DNA from: Rhizobium anhuiense
Lineage (GTDB): Bacteria; Pseudomonadota; Alphaproteobacteria; Rhizobiales; Rhizobiaceae
NCBI RefSeq assembly: GCF_003985145.1
Contig: NZ_ML133521.1
Location: 62,001-126,000 of the forward strand
DNA length: 64,000 nt
Direction of reading: 5' to 3'
The position numbers were made by a program, and so were the translations under genes. Positions 7,286 to 15,974 of this stretch are shown piece after piece. Below the pieces are notes generated by a model that saw only the letters and a program-made list of their open reading frames with translations, did not search any database and was not told the origin of the DNA. Numbering within the stretch: the stretch's first letter is position 1; each line of letters opens with the position of its first letter.

Positions 7286-9865
7286 TTAGAAGAGATCGTA
7301 CCTCGGATTTCGCTTCACCCATGTCGCCTTTGCCAGCTGAACGAGCCTCGCATCGAGCGTCTTAGTCTTTGGAACTGCCTTTAGCTCCGGATCTGTCAAC
7401 TCGGCGATGAAGGCTTCTTCGGCCTTCTTCTTGGCAGCTGCCGGCAAGGCTTTGAGCTCAACTAGAGCCTGGTCTTTCGGATCGCCACTGCCTGGCAAAT
7501 TGACGGCGGATGCGAGTGCAAAGTATCGAGCCGCGGTCGGAATACCCTCGGGATCACTGTCATCGTCTTTCGCGAGTGTGGCCCGGTCGAACGCCCCCCA
7601 GTAGTCGCCACGTTCCGCACCTATCTGCAGCCATTTCACCGCTTCGGCTTTATCGGCCGCAACGCCGATGCCGTCACGGTACATGCGTCCGAGGTTCGTT
7701 GGTGCGTGAGGCTGACCGCCTTCTGCTGCTTTCGTAAAAAGATCGATTGCTTTGCTCAGATCTTGCGGTGCGCCTTTTCCGAAACGGTAGACCAACGCAA
7801 GATTGTTCATGGAATAGATATCGTTGCGCTCGACGCCAGCTTCATAGAAGCGGATTCCGCGTTCAGGATCAGCTGGAACGTTGACGCCGTTGAGAAAAAT
7901 ATAACCAAGAGCGTTCATCGCGTAGGTGTGACCCATATCCGCGGATTGAAGCAGGAGGCGCAATCCACGTTGGGGGTCAGCCTTGATACCCCGACCATAA
8001 TACAGGTCGCTTCCGAAGCTATGCAGGGCATAAGGATCGCCCTTCTCTGCCCCTGCCTGAACAATCTTGGCCGCTTTTTCAGCGTTACGCGGCACCGAGG
8101 CACCAAAGTCGTACATGGTCGAAAGGTGTTGGATCGCCCGGACATGCCCGGCATCCATCGCCTTCGTGATCGTGGCAAAAGCCGTCTTCGTATCGCGATT
8201 GGCAAGCTGGGCGCGGCCGAGCTGGTAGACGAAACGCGCCACCTTGGGATAGGCCTTGACCGCCTCCGTGCAGGCCGGCAGTGCGGAGGCGGGGTCGATC
8301 TCGTTCGGCAGTTTTCCGGCGGTCACGCCCTGCAGGTCGAGGGGTGCCGCGGCCGCGGTGTCGCAGGCGTCGAGCGCCGGTTTGAAGGTGATGGTGGCCG
8401 GCGCCAGGTCGTCATTGGCGGCCTGTAGCGTCAGGGCGAAAGGCTGGTTTTCGGTGCCGATCTGCGGCTCGTAGGAAAGCGCCGGAATATCGGCGGCCTC
8501 CAGCACGTGGCCAAGCCCGATCACCCGCTCTCCGGCGCGCAGTGTGCCCTTGTCGGGCAGGGCCGCGACCTTGAAGGTCATTTCGGTGGCCGATGCCGGG
8601 ACGGCAGGCAGGCCGGCTTCGACGGGGCCGACGCCGATCGTTGCGCTGACGTCGCGCGGCAAGGTCTTCAAATAGGCATCGGCATCGGCAAGCCGCGCCT
8701 GTTTTTGCTGTTCCAACTGGGCGAGCTTGGCGCCGGCATCCGCCGAGACGGTGATCGCCACCACGCCCTGCGTCGCCTGGCCATAGGGGTCGCTGACGGT
8801 ATAGCCGATCAGGCCGACGGTGCCGGCGGCAACGCCGGATGAATCATAGGTCAGCGCCGTCAGGGCTGCGGCCGGTATCTTCGCGCCCTGCTCCACGGGT
8901 TTGCCGTCGAAGCTGAGTTTGCCGGTCTTTGGAAGCTGGTTGAGGGTGACGAGCAGCGCCGAGCCGGTCTCGTCATGCGGCGGGGCGATCGGCAGTTTGG
9001 TGGCGGCGGCTCCCTCCGGCACGCTCACCTGCTGCATCGGTTCGACGCTCGGCGGCGGTGGCGCCGGAATGAAATAGAAGCTGTCGGTCAGCGAGGAGTT
9101 TTCCCACGGAACCTGCTTGCCGCCGGTCATGGCGATCACATCGCGGCGCACATCGGTGAGGACCTGGCGGATTTCCTTGTTGGGTTCGCTGGCGCGCTTG
9201 ATGAAGGATTCGGAATAGGGGCTGAGAGCGCCGGTGCCATCGAGCGCCACCTGGCCCGGTTCGGTGGAGAAGGCGATCAGGCTGCCGAGATCGCTGTCGA
9301 TGCGCGCCAGTCCGCGCGTGGCGCCGACCGGTTCCAGCTTTTCGGCCATCCAGAATTTCTGGGCGTTGAAGGGATTGTTGCGGCAGGCGTCGAGGAAGAT
9401 CAGCTGCACCCGCGAATTCTGCTTGAGATGGTTGAGGATCAGGTCGAGCGGCATGGTCTGCGTCTCGACGTCATAGGGCGTCTCCAGGGTCGCATCGACC
9501 GGCACGATGAAATTCTGCCCGCCGACCTGGATGCCATGGCCCGAATAATAGATCAGGCCGGCCTCGGCATTGCTGGTCGAACGCAGGAAACGGCGCACCG
9601 TATCCTCAAGCCCGATGCGGTCGACATTGACGCCGATCGTCACGTCGAAACCGGCCGCCCGCAGCGTGCTGGCGACCTCTTCGACATCATTGGCGGGATT
9701 GGGAAGCGAAGGCAGCGTCTTGTAGACCGAGTTGCCGATGACCAGGGCGACGCGGCGCCCGCTCTCTTCCGTGATGGCGGCATGTACGGTGCCGATCGAC
9801 AGCAGCATTGCCGCGACGATCAGCAAATAAGCGCACAGTCTCCTGACATGGTGAAACTTGGGCAT
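7286..9865 (-). CDS. Exported caspase-family protein with C-terminal Sel1/TPR repeats
   Basis: 859 residues from the ATG at 9865; an N-terminal membrane segment or signal (CAYLLIVAAMLLSIGTVHA) precedes the caspase domain, residues ~36-290. Both catalytic positions are visible: His110 in YYSGHGIQ and Cys161 in LDACRNNPF. A middle region (~300-560) has two Ig/cadherin-like halves. The C-terminal ~250 residues hold five or six Sel1-like repeats (GDPYALHSFGSDLYYGRG, YAMNALGYIFLNG, SMNNLALVYRFGKG, APTNLGRMYRDGIG). This architecture is common in rhizobia. It is expected to be a cysteine peptidase with Arg/Lys or Asp preference, acting in the periplasm, with the repeats as a protein-binding platform. 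Substrate unknown. Confidence 0.85.
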   Translation of the reverse strand: MPKFHHVRRLCAYLLIVAAMLLSIGTVHAAITEESGRRVALVIGNSVYKTLPSLPNPANDVEEVASTLRAAGFDVTIGVNVDRIGLEDTVRRFLRSTSNAEAGLIYYSGHGIQVGGQNFIVPVDATLETPYDVETQTMPLDLILNHLKQNSRVQLIFLDACRNNPFNAQKFWMAEKLEPVGATRGLARIDSDLGSLIAFSTEPGQVALDGTGALSPYSESFIKRASEPNKEIRQVLTDVRRDVIAMTGGKQVPWENSSLTDSFYFIPAPPPPSVEPMQQVSVPEGAAATKLPIAPPHDETGSALLVTLNQLPKTGKLSFDGKPVEQGAKIPAAALTALTYDSSGVAAGTVGLIGYTVSDPYGQATQGVVAITVSADAGAKLAQLEQQKQARLADADAYLKTLPRDVSATIGVGPVEAGLPAVPASATEMTFKVAALPDKGTLRAGERVIGLGHVLEAADIPALSYEPQIGTENQPFALTLQAANDDLAPATITFKPALDACDTAAAAPLDLQGVTAGKLPNEIDPASALPACTEAVKAYPKVARFVYQLGRAQLANRDTKTAFATITKAMDAGHVRAIQHLSTMYDFGASVPRNAEKAAKIVQAGAEKGDPYALHSFGSDLYYGRGIKADPQRGLRLLLQSADMGHTYAMNALGYIFLNGVNVPADPERGIRFYEAGVERNDIYSMNNLALVYRFGKGAPQDLSKAIDLFTKAAEGGQPHAPTNLGRMYRDGIGVAADKAEAVKWLQIGAERGDYWGAFDRATLAKDDDSDPEGIPTAARYFALASAVNLPGSGDPKDQALVELKALPAAAKKKAEEAFIAELTDPELKAVPKTKTLDARLVQLAKATWVKRNPRYDLF

Positions 9866-10087
9866 GGCTCGATCGCAAACATCTATTGTCCAGAGTTCAA
9901 TAAAATTTGCTGGCCTGCTGGTGCTGGGCCCCCTCCGCATTCACAGTTTGAAAATATTCCTCGGCGCTTCAAAAAGCAAGCTTCGCCGCCTCCAAGTGAA
10001 TTGGAGCAGTCCCGTCAGATTGGAAGCCCGTCATCGACAAGAAAGACTGTCGAAATCAGGAATTTAACATGCGGCGGCGAAGTTTCC

Positions 10088-11365
10088 TTAACCTCGAAAC
10101 GTATAGTTGCTGATCGAGGCCGGTTTCATCTCGATAGAGAAGCCCGGCAAGGTAGGCGGCATATACGCGGCGTTCTCGATCCGGCAGGGGTCGAGGAAGT
10201 GTTCGTGCAGATGGTCGACATATTCGATGACCCGGCCGTCCTTGGTGCCGGACACGGCGACATAGTCGATCATCGACAGATGCTGCACATATTCGCAGAG
10301 GCCGACGCCGCCGGCATGCGGCCAGACCGGCAGACCGAACTTGGCGGCGATCAGCAGCACCGAGAGGACCTCGTTCAGCCCGCCCATGCGGCAGGAATCG
10401 ATTTGCACGATGTCGATCGCGCCCTCGGCGATGAACTGCTTGAACATGATGCGGTTCTGGCACATCTCGCCGGTCGCGACCTTCACCGGGCTGATCGCCT
10501 GGCGGATCTTGCGGTGGCCCGCGACATCATCGGGGCTCGTGGGTTCCTCGATGAAGAAAGGCTTGGCGAAGGAGAGCGCCTTGACCCAGTCGATCGCCTG
10601 GCCGACATCCCAGACCTGGTTGGCGTCGATCATCAGGTAACGATCGGGACCGATCACCTCGCGGGCGATCCTGAGGCGGCGGATATCGTCTTCCAGGTCG
10701 CGGCCGACCTTCATCTTGATATGGTCGAAGCCGGCGTCGATCGCCTCCTGGCAGAGGCGGCGGAGCTTTTCGTCGCCATAGCCGAGCCAGCCGGCCGAAG
10801 TCGTGTAGCAGGCATAGCCGTCTTTTTCGAGGATGGCGATGCGTTCGGCCTTGCCCGCCTCGGCGCGCTTCAGGATCTCGACCGCTTCGTCGCGGGTCAG
10901 CACATCGGTGAGATAGCGGTAATCGACGATATCGGCGATCTCTTCCGGCGACATCTCGGCGACGAGCCGCCAGACCGGCTTGCCGGCCTGTTTGGCCAGC
11001 AGATCCCAGACGGCATTGACGACCGCGCCGGTCGCCAGATGAATGGCGCCCTTGTCCGGGCCGATCCAGCGCAGCTGGCTATCGCTGGTCAGATGCCGCC
11101 AGAACCGGCCGGGATGGGCAAGAATCTCGGCAAGATCGGCGCCGACGACGAGGTGGCGCATCGCCTTGATCGCCATGCAGCAGATGTCGTTGCCACGGCC
11201 GATGGTGAAGGTCAGGCCATGGCCGGCAAGATCAGGCGCGTCCGTATCGAGAATGACATAGGCGGCCGAATAGTCCGGATCGGGGTTCATCGCATCGGAT
11301 CCGTCCAGGCTTTGCGACGTGGGAAAGCGAAGATCGAAGACGCGAAGATCGGTGATGCGGGTCAT
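10088..11365 (-). CDS. L-fuconate dehydratase (enolase superfamily)
   Basis: 425 residues; ATG after GGGAGGAACAACC. The sequence follows the fuconate-dehydratase branch of the mandelate-racemase group: N-terminal capping domain (TDLRVFDLRFPTSQSLDGSDAMNPDPDYSAAYV), catalytic Lys in HIKMKVG, metal ligands in LMIDANQVW and FIEEPTSPDD, and a late catalytic His in VWPHAGGVG. It converts L-fuconate to 2-keto-3-deoxy-L-fuconate in the cytosol. An SDR dehydrogenase upstream and a lactonase at 14920 supply neighbouring steps of the non-phosphorylated fucose pathway. Confidence 0.9.
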   Translation of the reverse strand: MTRITDLRVFDLRFPTSQSLDGSDAMNPDPDYSAAYVILDTDAPDLAGHGLTFTIGRGNDICCMAIKAMRHLVVGADLAEILAHPGRFWRHLTSDSQLRWIGPDKGAIHLATGAVVNAVWDLLAKQAGKPVWRLVAEMSPEEIADIVDYRYLTDVLTRDEAVEILKRAEAGKAERIAILEKDGYACYTTSAGWLGYGDEKLRRLCQEAIDAGFDHIKMKVGRDLEDDIRRLRIAREVIGPDRYLMIDANQVWDVGQAIDWVKALSFAKPFFIEEPTSPDDVAGHRKIRQAISPVKVATGEMCQNRIMFKQFIAEGAIDIVQIDSCRMGGLNEVLSVLLIAAKFGLPVWPHAGGVGLCEYVQHLSMIDYVAVSGTKDGRVIEYVDHLHEHFLDPCRIENAAYMPPTLPGFSIEMKPASISNYTFRG

Positions 11366-11415
11366 GGTTGTTCCTCCCGATTATAATTGTATGGGGCCGA
11401 TGGCGGCGGCCGGAT

Positions 11416-11437
11416 CGGCCGGCGGTGCCGCCGGCCG
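11416..11437. repeat. Perfect 10-bp inverted repeat between SDR and fuconate dehydratase genes
   Basis: CGGCCGGCGG (11416-11425) and CCGCCGGCCG (11428-11437) form a very stable hairpin in the leftward transcript between the SDR gene and the dehydratase gene. It has no T-run, so it could reduce read-through or protect a 3' end rather than terminate outright. Confidence 0.6.
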
Positions 11438-11447
11438 CGTGATCGGC

Positions 11448-11576
11448 TAAAGCGCGTTGCGATCTTTCAGATTCGCTTCTCACGCTTTACGTCTTTGTTT
11501 TACGCAATTCCCGGCAAAACCGCTTCGCGCTTTGCCTGGGAAAACCGCTGCGCATTTCTGCTGGAACTGCTCTCAA
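11448..11576. repeat. Rhizobial intergenic repeat, copy 2 (different subtype)
   Basis: About 129 bp reading TAAAGCGCGTTGCGATCTTT at its left end and ending GCTGGAACTGCTCT next to the SDR stop. It shares GTCTTTGTTTTACGC and an AACCGCT-GCGC stretch with copy 1, but has extra modules (AAAACCGCTTCGCGCTTTGC and AAAACCGCTGCGCATTTCTG). It matches my memory of the mosaic intergenic elements common in rhizobial genomes. Confidence 0.65.
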
Positions 11577-12311
11577 TCAGATCGTCCAGCCGCCGTCGAT
11601 GGCGATCGCCTGGCCCGACGTATAGGTCGCGCCGGCGAGATAGACGGCGAGATCGGCGATCTCCTCCGGCGAGCCCAGCCGGCCCATCGGCTGGCGGGCG
11701 ATGAAGGCGGCGCGCGCCGCATCGTAATCGCCCTGGGCGCGCATGCGGTCCTGCAGCGACGGGCTTTCAACCGTGCCGGGGCAGATGGCGTTGCAGCGAA
11801 TGCCCTGGCCGACGTAATCGGCGGCCACGGATTTGGTGAGCCCGATTACCGCCGCCTTCGTGACGCCATAAGCGAAGCGGTTCGGCACGCCCTTGATGCT
11901 GGAGGCGACAGAGGCCATGTTGACGATGGACCCGTCCTTGCGTTCGATCATGCCCGGCAGCACGGCCCGGATGGTGCGGATCATCGCCTTGACGTTGAGG
12001 TCGAAGGCGAATTCGAGATCGGAATCCTTCATCTCGAGGATAGAGCCGGCATGAACGAAGCCGGCGCAGTTAAACAGCACGTCGACAGCGCCGATCTCGG
12101 CGACGAGGGCCGTGACCGCATCGTCTTCGAGCACGTTCAGTCTGTGGGTGGAAACGCCGGTTTCGGCGGCCAGCGTCGCCAGCGCCTCGGTGTTGATGTC
12201 GGTCGCGTGGACCTTGGCGCCGACCGCGGCAAAGGCTGTCGCCGTCGCCCGGCCGATGCCCTGGCCGGCGGCGGTGATGAGAACGGTCTTGCCGGAAAGT
12301 CTGTTTGTCAT
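11577..12311 (-). CDS. SDR oxidoreductase, probable 2-keto-3-deoxy-L-fuconate dehydrogenase
   Basis: 244 residues of a classical short-chain dehydrogenase: nucleotide site TAAGQGIG, NCAG motif, catalytic Ser in MASVASS, and Tyr/Lys in YGVTKAAVIG. The Asp after strand 2 (HATDIN) suggests NAD+ preference. Being next to fuconate dehydratase and sharing a divergent regulatory region with an IclR gene, it most likely oxidises 2-keto-3-deoxy-L-fuconate. The exact substrate cannot be proven from sequence because the family is large. Confidence 0.8.
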   Translation of the reverse strand: MTNRLSGKTVLITAAGQGIGRATATAFAAVGAKVHATDINTEALATLAAETGVSTHRLNVLEDDAVTALVAEIGAVDVLFNCAGFVHAGSILEMKDSDLEFAFDLNVKAMIRTIRAVLPGMIERKDGSIVNMASVASSIKGVPNRFAYGVTKAAVIGLTKSVAADYVGQGIRCNAICPGTVESPSLQDRMRAQGDYDAARAAFIARQPMGRLGSPEEIADLAVYLAGATYTSGQAIAIDGGWTI

Positions 12312-12626
12312 ATCACGGGCCTTTTCTGGAAGTGTCTATGCTGGACGACGGAATGCGGTTTGTCTTGATGAGGCTCGGGGGCGAGGCTCGGGCCTTTTCT
12401 CATTTTGCGCGCTTCGACGGTCGTCCGGCAAGATATTGTTGGCGGCTTGCCGCCCAGTCCTGGTGCCGGGAAGGCCACGCGGTTTCACCTGATATCGGGC
12501 GACGTCTTCAGTCATGATTTGTCTGTTTATAGACAAACAGACGATTGGCCAAGGGTCAAGCGTGAAGTTTTCCTTTTCCGGCTGCAGTTCTGCGTATATG
12601 CAGAATGGTATTCACAGGAGGAAGGA
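12312..12626. other. Divergent control region between SDR and IclR genes
   Basis: 315 bp without a convincing gene. It must hold the promoters for the leftward fuconate genes and the rightward IclR gene. The clearest element is the palindrome at 12521-12542; the rest shows nothing I can assign. Confidence 0.6.
12521..12542. promoter_or_regulatory. Palindromic operator candidate for the IclR regulator
   Basis: GTCTGTTT (12521-12528) and AAACAGAC (12535-12542) are perfect arms around ATAGAC. An overlapping second symmetry (TTTGTCT...AGACAAA, 12518-12534) makes it a double palindrome. Its place in the divergent region suits autoregulation plus control of the fuconate genes. Confidence 0.55.
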
Positions 12627-13412
12627 ATGGAGACCGACGAGTCAGACCGCTACCGCGCTCCTGCCCTCGACAAGGGCCTCGATATCCTGGAACTGCTCGC
12701 CGGTGTCGATACCGGCCTCACCCAGGCCGATATCGCCAAGCGGCTCGACCGCAGCCCCAATGAATTCTACCGCATGCTCGATCGCCTGGTGCGCCGCGGT
12801 TATGTCACCCGGCTGGACGGCGATCGCTATTCGCTGACACTGAAGCTCTTCGGTCTCGCCCAGTTGCACGCGCCGGTGCGCCGGCTCGCCTCCTATGCCA
12901 CGCCGCTGATGCGCGATCTCGCCCAGCGCACGCGCCAGGCCAATCACCTTGCCGTCTTCGATCGCGGTGCGGCGGTTGTCATCGCTCAACAGGAGGCGCC
13001 TGACTATTGGGGGTTCTCGATCCGCATCGGCGCCCATATCAGCCTCTTCGACACCGGTTCGGGGCATGTGCTGCTCGCCTTCCGCAGCGAGGAGGAGCGG
13101 GAGATGATGATCTCGGAACATGTGCGCAGCCGCGCCGACATCGAACTCGGGCCCGAATTCTACGACCGCCTCGAGCAGATCCGCGAGCGCGGCTACGAGA
13201 TGATGGCAAGCGCCCAGACGGCGGGCGTCTACAACCTTTCCGCCCCGGTGCTCGGGCCGGACCGACGCTGCATCGCCGCCCTCACCTGCCCGTTCATCGC
13301 GCTCGTCAATGCGCCGTCCGCGCCCGATATCACCCAGACGATCATGCTGGTGCAGAAGACCGCCGCCCAGCTTTCGCTGCTCGCCGGCGCCGATGTCGGC
13401 AATTCCGGCTGA
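12627..13412 (+). CDS. IclR-family transcriptional regulator
   Basis: 261 residues. The start ATG 12627 follows a strong CAGGAGGAAGGA. The N-terminal winged helix-turn-helix (residues ~12-75: ALDKGLDILELLAG, LTQADIAKRLDRSPNEFYRMLDRLVRRGYVTR) and the C-terminal effector domain (~90-255, with LFDTGSGHVLLAF and ISAPVLG-like elements) are complete. It is transcribed away from the SDR/fuconate dehydratase genes, so it is the probable pathway regulator responding to fuconate or a keto-deoxy intermediate. Confidence 0.88.
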   Translation: METDESDRYRAPALDKGLDILELLAGVDTGLTQADIAKRLDRSPNEFYRMLDRLVRRGYVTRLDGDRYSLTLKLFGLAQLHAPVRRLASYATPLMRDLAQRTRQANHLAVFDRGAAVVIAQQEAPDYWGFSIRIGAHISLFDTGSGHVLLAFRSEEEREMMISEHVRSRADIELGPEFYDRLEQIRERGYEMMASAQTAGVYNLSAPVLGPDRRCIAALTCPFIALVNAPSAPDITQTIMLVQKTAAQLSLLAGADVGNSG

Positions 13413-13482
13413 CGGGTCCCCTCGGAAAAGCCTGTCGCGAAGCAGACTTGCGAATCGCATAAGTTCGTGCTTATGTGTCGAC

Positions 13483-13797
13483 ATGATCGAGAATGACATT
13501 TTCCGAGCCTTGGCCGACCCAACCCGCCGCGCGATCTTCGAGAAGCTGGCGGCGGGCGGCATGAACGCCAGCGCCTTGCGCGCGGGCATGGAGATCAGTC
13601 AGCCGGCAATGTCGCAACATCTCTCGGTTTTGCGGAGCGCAAAGCTCGTGAGGGAAGAACGGCAGGGGCGTTTCGTGAATTACGAAGTCGATCCGGAGGG
13701 ACTGGCTCTCATCGCACAATGGTTGGCGAAATATCGTGCCTACTGGCCTGCCCGCATCGAAGCTCTCAAGGTCTTGCTGAAGGATATGGACCAATGA
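13483..13797 (+). CDS. ArsR-family helix-turn-helix regulator
   Basis: 104 residues with a whole-length ArsR fold: IFRALADPTRRAIFEKLAAGGMN, recognition region MEISQPAMSQHLSVLRSAKLV, wing EERQGRFVNYEV. No Cys metal-binding CVC box is present, so it is not a classical metal sensor. This subtype is usually partnered with an SRPBCC (AHSA1) protein, as here: its TGA overlaps the next ATG (ATGA). I chose ATG 13483; extending upstream would run into the preceding intergenic stretch. Confidence 0.88.
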   Translation: MIENDIFRALADPTRRAIFEKLAAGGMNASALRAGMEISQPAMSQHLSVLRSAKLVREERQGRFVNYEVDPEGLALIAQWLAKYRAYWPARIEALKVLLKDMDQ

Positions 13798-14153
13798 ACG
13801 ACGGAAAGGCCACCGAGCAGAAAGACGGCATCGAACTGGAATTCGATCTGGATGAACCGCCGCACAAGGTCTGGCGTGCAATCAGCATCCCCGAATTTCG
13901 GGAAAACTGGTTGCCAAAAGACGCTTTGGCCGATCCCGAACCGGCCACTATCACACCTGGCGAGGAAGTCCGTTATAGCCTGCGCGACAACGCTCCACCT
14001 TTCCTTGAAAGCTCGGTGACGTTCACGATCGTCCCGAACGCGACCGGCGGCACCCGCCTGCGCATTATCCACGAACTGACCGACGCGAGGCTCGACCGGA
14101 TGGCGAAAGCGGCCGCGAACAGCAACAGTCCGCCCGTCATGCTCGCCGCCTGA
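13794..14153 (+). CDS. SRPBCC (AHSA1-like) protein
   Basis: 119 residues, translationally coupled to the ArsR gene. The START/SRPBCC pattern is visible: an opening strand (GIELEFDLDEPPHKVWRAIS), PEFRENWLP, a central ESSVTFTIVPNATGGTRLRIIHEL strand pair, and a shortened end. At 119 residues it is shorter than usual (about 140-160) and the C-terminal helix looks truncated. These proteins bind hydrophobic ligands; its ligand is unknown. It probably works with the ArsR repressor. Confidence 0.8.
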   Translation: MNDGKATEQKDGIELEFDLDEPPHKVWRAISIPEFRENWLPKDALADPEPATITPGEEVRYSLRDNAPPFLESSVTFTIVPNATGGTRLRIIHELTDARLDRMAKAAANSNSPPVMLAA

Positions 14154-14195
14154 CGCGGCAAGCCCCGTTAAATTCTGGAAGATTGGAGTTCGCCG

Positions 14196-14807
14196 ATGCG
14201 CGAAGCGATGCAACTCGTCCCCATGGTCATAGAACAATCCAGCAGAGGAGAGAGGTCTTTTGACATTTACTCCCGTCTTCTGCGCGAACGCATCATTTTC
14301 CTCAACGGCGAGGTTAACGACACCGTTTCCGCTCTGGTCTGCGCGCAGTTGCTGTTTCTTGAGGCCGAGAATCCAAAGAAGCCGATCAATCTTTACATCA
14401 ATTCGCCGGGCGGTGCCGTGACCAGCGGCCTCGCCATGTATGACACCATGCGCTTTATCCGCGCGCCGGTTCATACGCTTTGCATGGGGACAGCCCGGTC
14501 AATGGGATCGTTCCTGCTGATGGCAGGCGAGGCCGGCGAAAGAGCTGCATTGCCCAACGCCAGTATCCTCATTCACCAGCCCTCCGGTGGCTTCCAAGGG
14601 CAGGCTTCGGACATGCTGATTCACGCCGAAGAAATCCTCAAGACCAAGCAGCGCATGACGCGGCTCTATGCGCAGCATTGCGGACGCTCCTATGAAGACT
14701 TTGAGCGCGGGATGGATCGCGACCGTTTCATGACGGCGGAAGAAGCATTGGAATGGGGTCTTATCGACCGTATTCTAACGGTTCGGGAAGACACGGCCAG
14801 CCTATAA
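14196..14807 (+). CDS. clpP: ClpP-family serine protease (accessory paralogue)
   Basis: 203 residues with full ClpP topology: [34 protein letters not shown], nucleophile Ser in [15 protein letters not shown], catalytic His in [10 protein letters not shown], and a DRDRFM region with the catalytic Asp. The usual GQAAS before the nucleophile reads GTARS, and no propeptide is evident. It is not next to clpX or tig, so it is an accessory copy of the multi-ClpP set seen in rhizobia. It follows ArsR-SRPBCC by 42 bp with its own GGAG site, so it may be under ArsR control. Confidence 0.88.
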   Translation: MREAMQLVPMVIEQSSRGERSFDIYSRLLRERIIFLNGEVNDTVSALVCAQLLFLEAENPKKPINLYINSPGGAVTSGLAMYDTMRFIRAPVHTLCMGTARSMGSFLLMAGEAGERAALPNASILIHQPSGGFQGQASDMLIHAEEILKTKQRMTRLYAQHCGRSYEDFERGMDRDRFMTAEEALEWGLIDRILTVREDTASL

Positions 14808-14820
14808 GCTGTCGCGGAAA

Positions 14821-14842
14821 TCCAACAAAAGTTGGAATTTTT
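14821..14842 (+). terminator. Intrinsic terminator after clpP
   Basis: TCCAAC-AAAA-GTTGGA followed by ATTTTT, 14 bp past the clpP stop. It is a short stem but has a proper T-run. Confidence 0.65.
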
Positions 14843-14919
14843 AACCGCCGGGAATTTCTATTTGAACAATCCATTCACCAGGGATAGGTTGCCGCAAAAC
14901 CACTCTTGGAGGAGAGAGC

Positions 14920-15756
14920 GTGTTCATCGACACACATCTGCACATCATCGATCGGTCGGCGCTGCCCTATCCCTGGCTTGCCCAGGCGCCCGCTCTCGAT
15001 CGTGATTTCCTCTACGAAACCTATGCGACTGAGGCCCGGCGCTGCGGCATCACCACGGCGCTGCATATGGAGGTCGACGTCGATCCCGCCGCCATGCAGG
15101 CCGAGACCGATCACGTTGCCGACATCGCCAAAAAGGAAGGCAGTCTGCTTGCCGGCGCCATCGCCTCCTGCCGACCGGAGGAGCAAGGTTTTGCCGCCTA
15201 TCTCGAGCGACAGAAGGCCGATCCTTTCGTCAAGGGGTTCCGCCGCGTGCTGCATGTCGTGCCTGACGATGTCTCCGAAGGCGCCCTGTTCCGCGAAAAC
15301 ATCCGGCGCATCGGCGGCAGCGGCCTGACCTTCGACCTCTGCACCTTGCCGCATCAGGCGGGCCGAGTGGCGGCCCTCGTCGATCTCGCGCCCGATGTGC
15401 AGTTCGTGCTCGACCATTGCGGCGTGCCCGATATCCGCTCGAATGCCTTTGAGCCCTGGAAGGCCGGCATATCCGAGATTGCCCGGCGGCCGAACGTCGT
15501 CTGCAAGGTCTCGGGCGTCGTTGCCTATGCGGATGCCGAGACCTGGACCGCGCAAACGCTGCGGCCCTATATCGAACATGTGATCGCAAGTTTCGGCTGG
15601 GATCGTGTCGTCTGGGGCAGCGACTGGCCGGTCTGCACGCTCGGCGGCGGCCTCTCCACCTGGGTCGCGGCGACCCATGCGATGCTTTCCGGCGTTGGTG
15701 AGGCCGAGCGCTCGAAGCTGCTTTTCGCCAATGCGCAGCGTCTCTGGGCGTTCTAA
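14920..15756 (+). CDS. Amidohydrolase, probable L-fuconolactonase
   Basis: 278 residues from a GTG start preceded by GGAGGAGAGAGC. It is an amidohydrolase-2 family barrel: FIDTHLHIID at the N-terminus, VLDHCGVPD in the middle and VVWGSDWPVC near the end supply the expected metal/catalytic residues. Family members include fuconolactonase and 2-pyrone-4,6-dicarboxylate hydrolase. The fuconate dehydratase and SDR nearby favour hydrolysis of L-fucono-lactone to fuconate. The ArsR-SRPBCC-ClpP trio lies between it and the rest of the pathway. Confidence 0.8.
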   Translation: MFIDTHLHIIDRSALPYPWLAQAPALDRDFLYETYATEARRCGITTALHMEVDVDPAAMQAETDHVADIAKKEGSLLAGAIASCRPEEQGFAAYLERQKADPFVKGFRRVLHVVPDDVSEGALFRENIRRIGGSGLTFDLCTLPHQAGRVAALVDLAPDVQFVLDHCGVPDIRSNAFEPWKAGISEIARRPNVVCKVSGVVAYADAETWTAQTLRPYIEHVIASFGWDRVVWGSDWPVCTLGGGLSTWVAATHAMLSGVGEAERSKLLFANAQRLWAF

Positions 15757-15794
15757 AAAGCACCGCCCCAAAAGAGCGCAGTGGTTATCAAAGA

Positions 15795-15880
15795 CTTAAA
15801 GCGCATTTGCATGGACCGGGTGAAGCAACGCTCTTCGCTCATTGTTTTTATGCATATCACCCCCGGATTCGCTGCACACG
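15795..15880. repeat. Rhizobial intergenic repeat, copy 3 (degenerate)
   Basis: Reads AAAGCGCATTTGCATGGACC, then CGCTCATTGTTTTTATGCAT and CCCCCGGATTCGCTGCACAC. The order and spacing match copy 1 at 3150-3224, but the palindrome arms have decayed. It sits after the lactonase stop. Confidence 0.6.
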
Positions 15881-15974
15881 CCCCGCCGACAGGCGTCAAC
15901 ATCACGAAAATAATGACGTGCCCGGCAAAAGTGCTACTTTGGCATGTTTTTTGCTGGTGATGTGTGGTGAGATA

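Noticed and set aside
8975..11386. 803-codon plus-strand open frame
   Set aside because: Runs antisense across two unrelated genes and the intergenic region; no family motif.
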